From the NCBI GenBank assembly GCA_035079385.1, contig JAVHKY010000018.1, positions 2,542,001 to 2,606,000 on the forward strand: a stretch of 64,000 bases of DNA. The letters are read 5' to 3'. The translations under genes were made by a program, and so were the position numbers. Shown piece by piece: positions 59,641-64,000 of this stretch (within the stretch, counting starts at the first letter, position 1; each line of letters begins with the position of its first letter). The notes below the pieces were generated by a model. The model was not told the DNA's origin, did not search any database, and worked only from the letters and a program-made list of their open reading frames with translations. The stretch comes from Aspidiotus rigidus. Its lineage: Eukaryota > Arthropoda > Insecta > Hemiptera > Diaspididae.

Positions 59641-62206
59641 TCAAAATCCTTAAGAGGAAAATACACTAACAATTACCGTGCCTATAACGTCATCAGGATA
59701 TCAAGGTATAACGTTAGGAGTCCCGTCTCGTCGGCTTCTTGGACCACCGTGTCTACTCTAATTTCAAATCGTTGTATCGAAAAACTTCGTTAAATACTTC
59801 TTCTTCTCTCTGGAACGTTGTCTACCAGTATCCTCTTGATTTTAGAAAATCTGAGTCTTCTCAGCTTTCAATCTGAATAACTCGATTGAAAAAGAAAGTC
59901 GGTAGCCATATCTTCCCGAAGTCAGCGCGAGAAAGAAACCAAGTTCTCGCCCCTGACAGATATGAATCTTCGTTCAAGTTTCAATTTCGATCATGGAATG
60001 AGGGGTGAACAGAAATCACCGATTTCTTGTTTGAACATACTTGAAGAGCTTATAAATCTTCATACTGGCAAAATGTCTCTCGGGGCTCTCAGTTTCTACA
60101 GTGTAAAAAAGTGAACTTGATTATATTAGATTCAAAGCCTATATATCCCACGCCAAAGTGATTTTATATCGTTTCGAGATTACACAACTCCCAGTTGGCG
60201 TTTAAGCGCTGCTAGAGAAACACCCTTTCTCTTTCTAATGATCATAACGGGCTTAAACCGTTTATTTCCAAAATATTTTGTATTCATTATGGCATTCGTG
60301 AGACTTTTTTTTGGATCTCACGTATACTCTTGTTTTACCCTTCTCCGTCGAATTTACATAATTTTACATGCCGATTACACTCCATTTTCAAGTCGAGAAA
60401 CTCCCACACCGGCCTTCTAATCAAATCCGACGCAGCGAAGCCACCCACCTCCGAAATTGCGAAGCGGAAAATACGACCGTCGTTAACAAGTTGTACTAAA
60501 ACCCTATCGAGTAACTTCGGAGATTGTTTACATCTTGTAAATCGGGTAATGGCATCGAAGCTTATTTAAAATAGGAAGGCTCGTCGAGAGAGAGTCGAGA
60601 AGAAAAAAAAGGGGTTAAACAGATTTGAAAAGGAGGGTGGCGCGTAAAAAAAAAAGTAAGAAAAACTTATAAGCGGTGATAAAGTTGAAGGGATCAAGTT
60701 CCCCTTCGAGCCAATATTCTGTTACTCAATTTGCGCCAGTCTGAGTATATTCGGCGGTACGATGATGATGATGAAAATGGGCTTTTTGTACGTCCGTGTA
60801 CACGTAGGCAAAATTTATTCGTTAGATTAATTTTTTCCTACGTTATACAAACCACCAGTTGATAGGTTGTAATTGACGTTGGTAGCTGTCACCTCGCCCT
60901 CTGCTTAAGGGATGGCGAGACCTAGGCAGTCAATCTCGACTACGATAATTAAGTGACCGCTTTACGCCACCATAAAATATAAACATTCGACGACGGATGA
61001 ATATTATTCGTATAATCGACTTTGATTGCGTCTTGAAAGGCCTTTCAAGTGGACCCGCATTACGTGATTTACGAGCATGCAAGAATCAATGAATTTTACC
61101 CGCATTACACCAATTATTTAAAATAAAACGTATTATTCGTTTTCACCAAAAAAATCGTGGACGACTCTTCGCGAGTCTGAAGCAGTCGTGGGACCGAACG
61201 AGAGACGATCCGATTGAAATTAGTTCCAGAGAGTACAGAGTCTTTCCCACTGATGACCTCGAAGGGGATGAATTTTAATGGATGATATTTTATTGTCCGA
61301 GGAAAAGGGGTAAAATGGTTAACGTTCGTAAATATTATCCACTCGATCGCGTCCGAATTGCCAAAAATCACTCCCAAACATTATAACGAGGCGTCTGCGA
61401 TTTATGGAAAGAACGAGCGTTTAAAAACGATTATCTTACGTATAGAATCGCAATAATATTTATCTAAAATTATTTATTAGCGAGACCAATCAAGTTGAAA
61501 CACACGTACTAAAAAACTTTCGGGCGTTAACTTTTTCATTTCTATTCCACGTCTGATAAAACGTTCGCGAAACGAAATTCGACGCCTAACCGCTAAACAA
61601 AAAGGATAACGTTATAGTAAAGGGTTGAAAATCCGTATTGGGATTCGGTCAGGGTGTGTCTCCCTCTCCACCAAAATGTAAACTTCATGCTGTATTATCA
61701 ATTGAATATTATTAATATATACGTAGTTAACGAATAGTAAGCGTGCTAATGGCGTACGAACAAATGAACGTCTGAATATACATATCGGGCTTGTGCCTAC
61801 GTTATATAATCCGACTTGAATGAATGAAAAAAAAAAAAACGTTTTTCATTCCTTTCACGCGTCCGGGCACGGGTTAAGAAGGGTTACTTGTGTGCCAGTT
61901 CACCTATATGCACGCACATATTGGGTGTAACAGTATTTTCTTAGGGGACTCGGCTCGAGATACATACCTTGAAAGGTTGTGCCAGACGCGATACATATTA
62001 TTTCTTCGATAATGTCTAAATTAACCCCTTTTTTCTGCCTCTCCCAATGAGTAAAGGTTATCACGCTTCCGCCAGAAGTGTAGAACTCGTGCTCGCGTGT
62101 ACAAGTTTCCAAAACCGAACATTTGTATAACTGTAGATTTTCGCTGTTAGACGTGACGTGTACGTGTGTTTAATCGTCCAAATGTGCGCGATTTTTAATT
62201 TTTTAG

Positions 62207-62313
62207 ATGTCGGGAAGATCGACGATCGAGAAGAAGACAAAGGAATTAGCGACGATGATCTGGATAATAGTGATGATGGAAATTATTCGGACGATTCCGC
62301 GGCGATGAATTTA
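62207..62313 (+). CDS. coding exon 3 of the same protein (acidic, 107 bp)
   Basis: The acceptor AATTTTTTAG ends at 62206; the donor GTAAGT follows the TTA codon. Incoming phase 1 completes an Asp codon with exon 2, and the exon ends in phase 0. It encodes 36 residues: DVGKIDDREEDKGISDDDLD and then NSDDGNYSDDSAAMNL. About 14 of 36 are Asp or Glu and several are SDD/SDDD sites of casein kinase 2 type. The three joined exons give 234 residues ending in this acidic region. The protein must continue beyond, since no stop is present and the donor is strong. Confidence 0.75.
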
Positions 62314-64000
62314 GTAAGTGAAGTTATGATTTTTCCTCTAGAAATTATGTGATTGTGGTGGTGGTTTCGAGAGAAACAATAAGGGAGGGTTTTTTCTTCT
62401 CAAACGTAGGTTGTAGTGGAACTGCAGATGGAGGTTAGCCAGGAGTTACTCTATCTCCATTCACTGCCCGATAATTGGGATGCTTGAAATTTCGAAGGAA
62501 AATGAACTATACTCAGTATTTTTCGGTCCGTAGTTAGAAATTAACTCGAGTTTTCGTCATGCATTTTTGCATCATATTATTCTGATTGACTTCGAGGCTG
62601 GGGTTGCAATAGTCATTCGTGGGAGAAAAAAGAAGTCGACTTATCTCAACGTAGAGGCGTTCATAATTAGTTTAGAGACTGCTCACTTACCTTGGTTAGA
62701 ATTTAAGCTGTGCTGTGATTGATACCTTTGAAAACCGCGGTAGAGATCATCGGTTCATTTATTTCTGGCCTGTAAGTGACTTTTTATTGCATCTCTCAAA
62801 ATTTTTGAAAAAAACAGTCATGGGATATAGAGAAATAAGAAGCTAAGATCTGTGTTACCAAAATTTCTATTTCAGTTCGAAAGTTTCCGACCTGATGAAG
62901 GAATTCCGAAAGATTTTTATTTAAATCAATTTTTTTCTCGCAGTGTGCACAACTCATCTTCGAAGTTTCTGATTATTAAGTTGATCTTTAGTGTAGCCTG
63001 CAAAGAAGGACTTGGTAAAAATATTCTTTTTATTTATTCAATCTTGGCTCTGCCTTCGAGGAAATTCACCCACTGTAACCCGCAGTCTTCATCGGAGTGA
63101 AATACACACTAAAAAGTCGATCTTGTCACGAAATACGATCTCATTGATAGATGACTAATTTTGGCTTGTTTGAGGCATGAGAAAAGCCTTTAAAGAAGTA
63201 GCAACTCTTCTGCCAGAATCTTCCTCCTATATATTGCATAGAATACTTGGAGAAATTTTCTGTGAATTTTAATTATAATCCTTTACAATTCAATTGGGGG
63301 AAAAAATTCTCGTGTCTCTTTTACGTACAACTCCCTTCTCTGTCGGTGAGGAGGGCATTAGGCCCACGTTACTAAAATACCGTAAAGGAAAATATAAGGA
63401 GGCTTCCGTAAATTACGTGGGACGATTTTTTGACCCCCTTCCCTCGGTGAGATTTCGTGAGATTTGGCTTGAGCCTCTTATTTCACGTGAAATTTTTTGA
63501 AATACGTATATTTGTTGTAAATACGTTAATCTGTGATCAATTGCATTAAATTTATTGAAAAAATATAAGAGAAATAGGTTGCCCTCTGTGAAAACTGAAT
63601 TTTCAACAGGAAAAAATTTCTGGGGTCTAAAAATGGTACCCAATAGTCCTATCCTAACCGAAATTTAAAGCAAATTTCAATTGAAGTTGAAGGGATGATG
63701 ATATGAAGAGAAATTGGAGAATGGTATCTTTCTACACATATAACAAAGCTCTCATTCTGCTGACCTATGTTTTACTTAAAATTGAACCCAATTTTGCAAT
63801 AATTATTTTGAATTGCATTCTTGTAAGAAAAAATTAGGTGATATTTTCCACGCCTCTCCGCACCATCCTCCTGCTGTGATATTTGATAAGATTCGACTCA
63901 CACAAAATGGTAATTTATGAACGCCTCCGAATCGGACTCTACTTGTGTAGAATTAAATGTGCAGCTGATTTTTCTATACTTTGATGACGTCACTCTACGT
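62314..64000 (+). other. intron 3, running off the window
   Basis: Starts with GTAAGT at 62314. A possible next exon begins after TTTCTATTTCAG at 62873 and is in phase 0, but its peptide after the first dozen residues looks like non-coding sequence and the donor is weak. A TGACGTCA palindrome lies at 63983-63990. Otherwise nothing recognisable. Confidence 0.5.

Larger units (their letters stand above)
57704..62206 (+). other. intron 2, about 4.5 kb
   Basis: From GTAAGT at 57704 to TTTTTAATTTTTTAG ending at 62206. It contains a LINE remnant, a TCGAC-rich repeat and about 2.5 kb of unique sequence (59650-62200) with no recognisable gene. Confidence 0.65.

Noticed and set aside
20671..62313. 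Assignment of the three-exon gene to prospero or another named developmental regulator
   Set aside because: The acidic SDD-rich exon recalls acidic parts of several regulators, but no diagnostic domain lies in the window, so no symbol is given.
62885..62925. Hammerhead-ribozyme-like core (CTGATGA ... GAAA with GGAATTCC between)
   Set aside because: The base that must follow stem III (U before the cleavage site) is not present and stem I does not form; coincidence is likely.

Overview
This window looks like nuclear DNA from an arthropod, most likely an insect. Coding density is very low, exons carry canonical GT-AG borders, and transposon remnants are abundant. A nuclear insertion of extremely AT-rich mitochondrial rRNA sequence fits the insect mitochondrial base composition. 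CpG is not depleted and retroelements are diverse; Hymenoptera would fit, but the sequence alone does not settle the order.

I can support one host gene, on the + strand. Three coding exons (20671-21184, 57623-57703, 62207-62313) join in phase across introns of about 36.4 kb and 4.5 kb. They encode at least 234 residues of a hydrophilic, serine- and aspartate-rich protein that probably acts in the nucleus, and the gene continues past the right edge. I do not recognise the family. Huge introns are common in developmental regulators of insects, but that is inference.

Almost everything else is intronic or upstream DNA. Left flank (1-20.6 kb): mostly unique AT-rich sequence, two dispersed repeat families (2.0-3.4 kb, 4.2 kb), two hairpins (9.9 and 10.8 kb) and a decayed LINE on the - strand (17.8-19.3 kb). 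Intron 1: an arrangement of forward and inverted 45-46 bp minisatellite blocks directly after exon 1 (21.2-23.3 kb); a mitochondrial insertion with two tandem copies of the 12S rRNA 3' end (27.1-28.4 kb); two inverted-repeat elements (29.1 and 29.7 kb); a ~200 bp satellite with higher-order structure (33.7-35.3 kb); an unclassified mobile element with a GC-rich 5' hairpin (36.2-37.2 kb); the C-terminus of a MULE-like transposase with a SWIM zinc finger (37.4 kb); LINE 3' ends with local tandem duplications (41.0-42.5 kb and 51.1-52.1 kb); a dead LINE reverse transcriptase near a 156 bp hAT-type MITE (44.8-45.4 kb); two adjacent Penelope-like elements, each with recognisable reverse transcriptase and GIY-YIG pieces (47.6-50.0 kb); a 64 bp minisatellite (52.6-53.3 kb); and another LINE 3' fragment (56.2 kb). 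Intron 2 holds a further LINE fragment with RNase H and zinc-knuckle traces (58.1-59.1 kb) and another copy of a TCGAC-rich repeat family.

No tRNA gene, intact transposon, CRISPR array or bacterial-type operon was seen. All transposon remnants recognised are broken by stops, frameshifts or lost catalytic residues.
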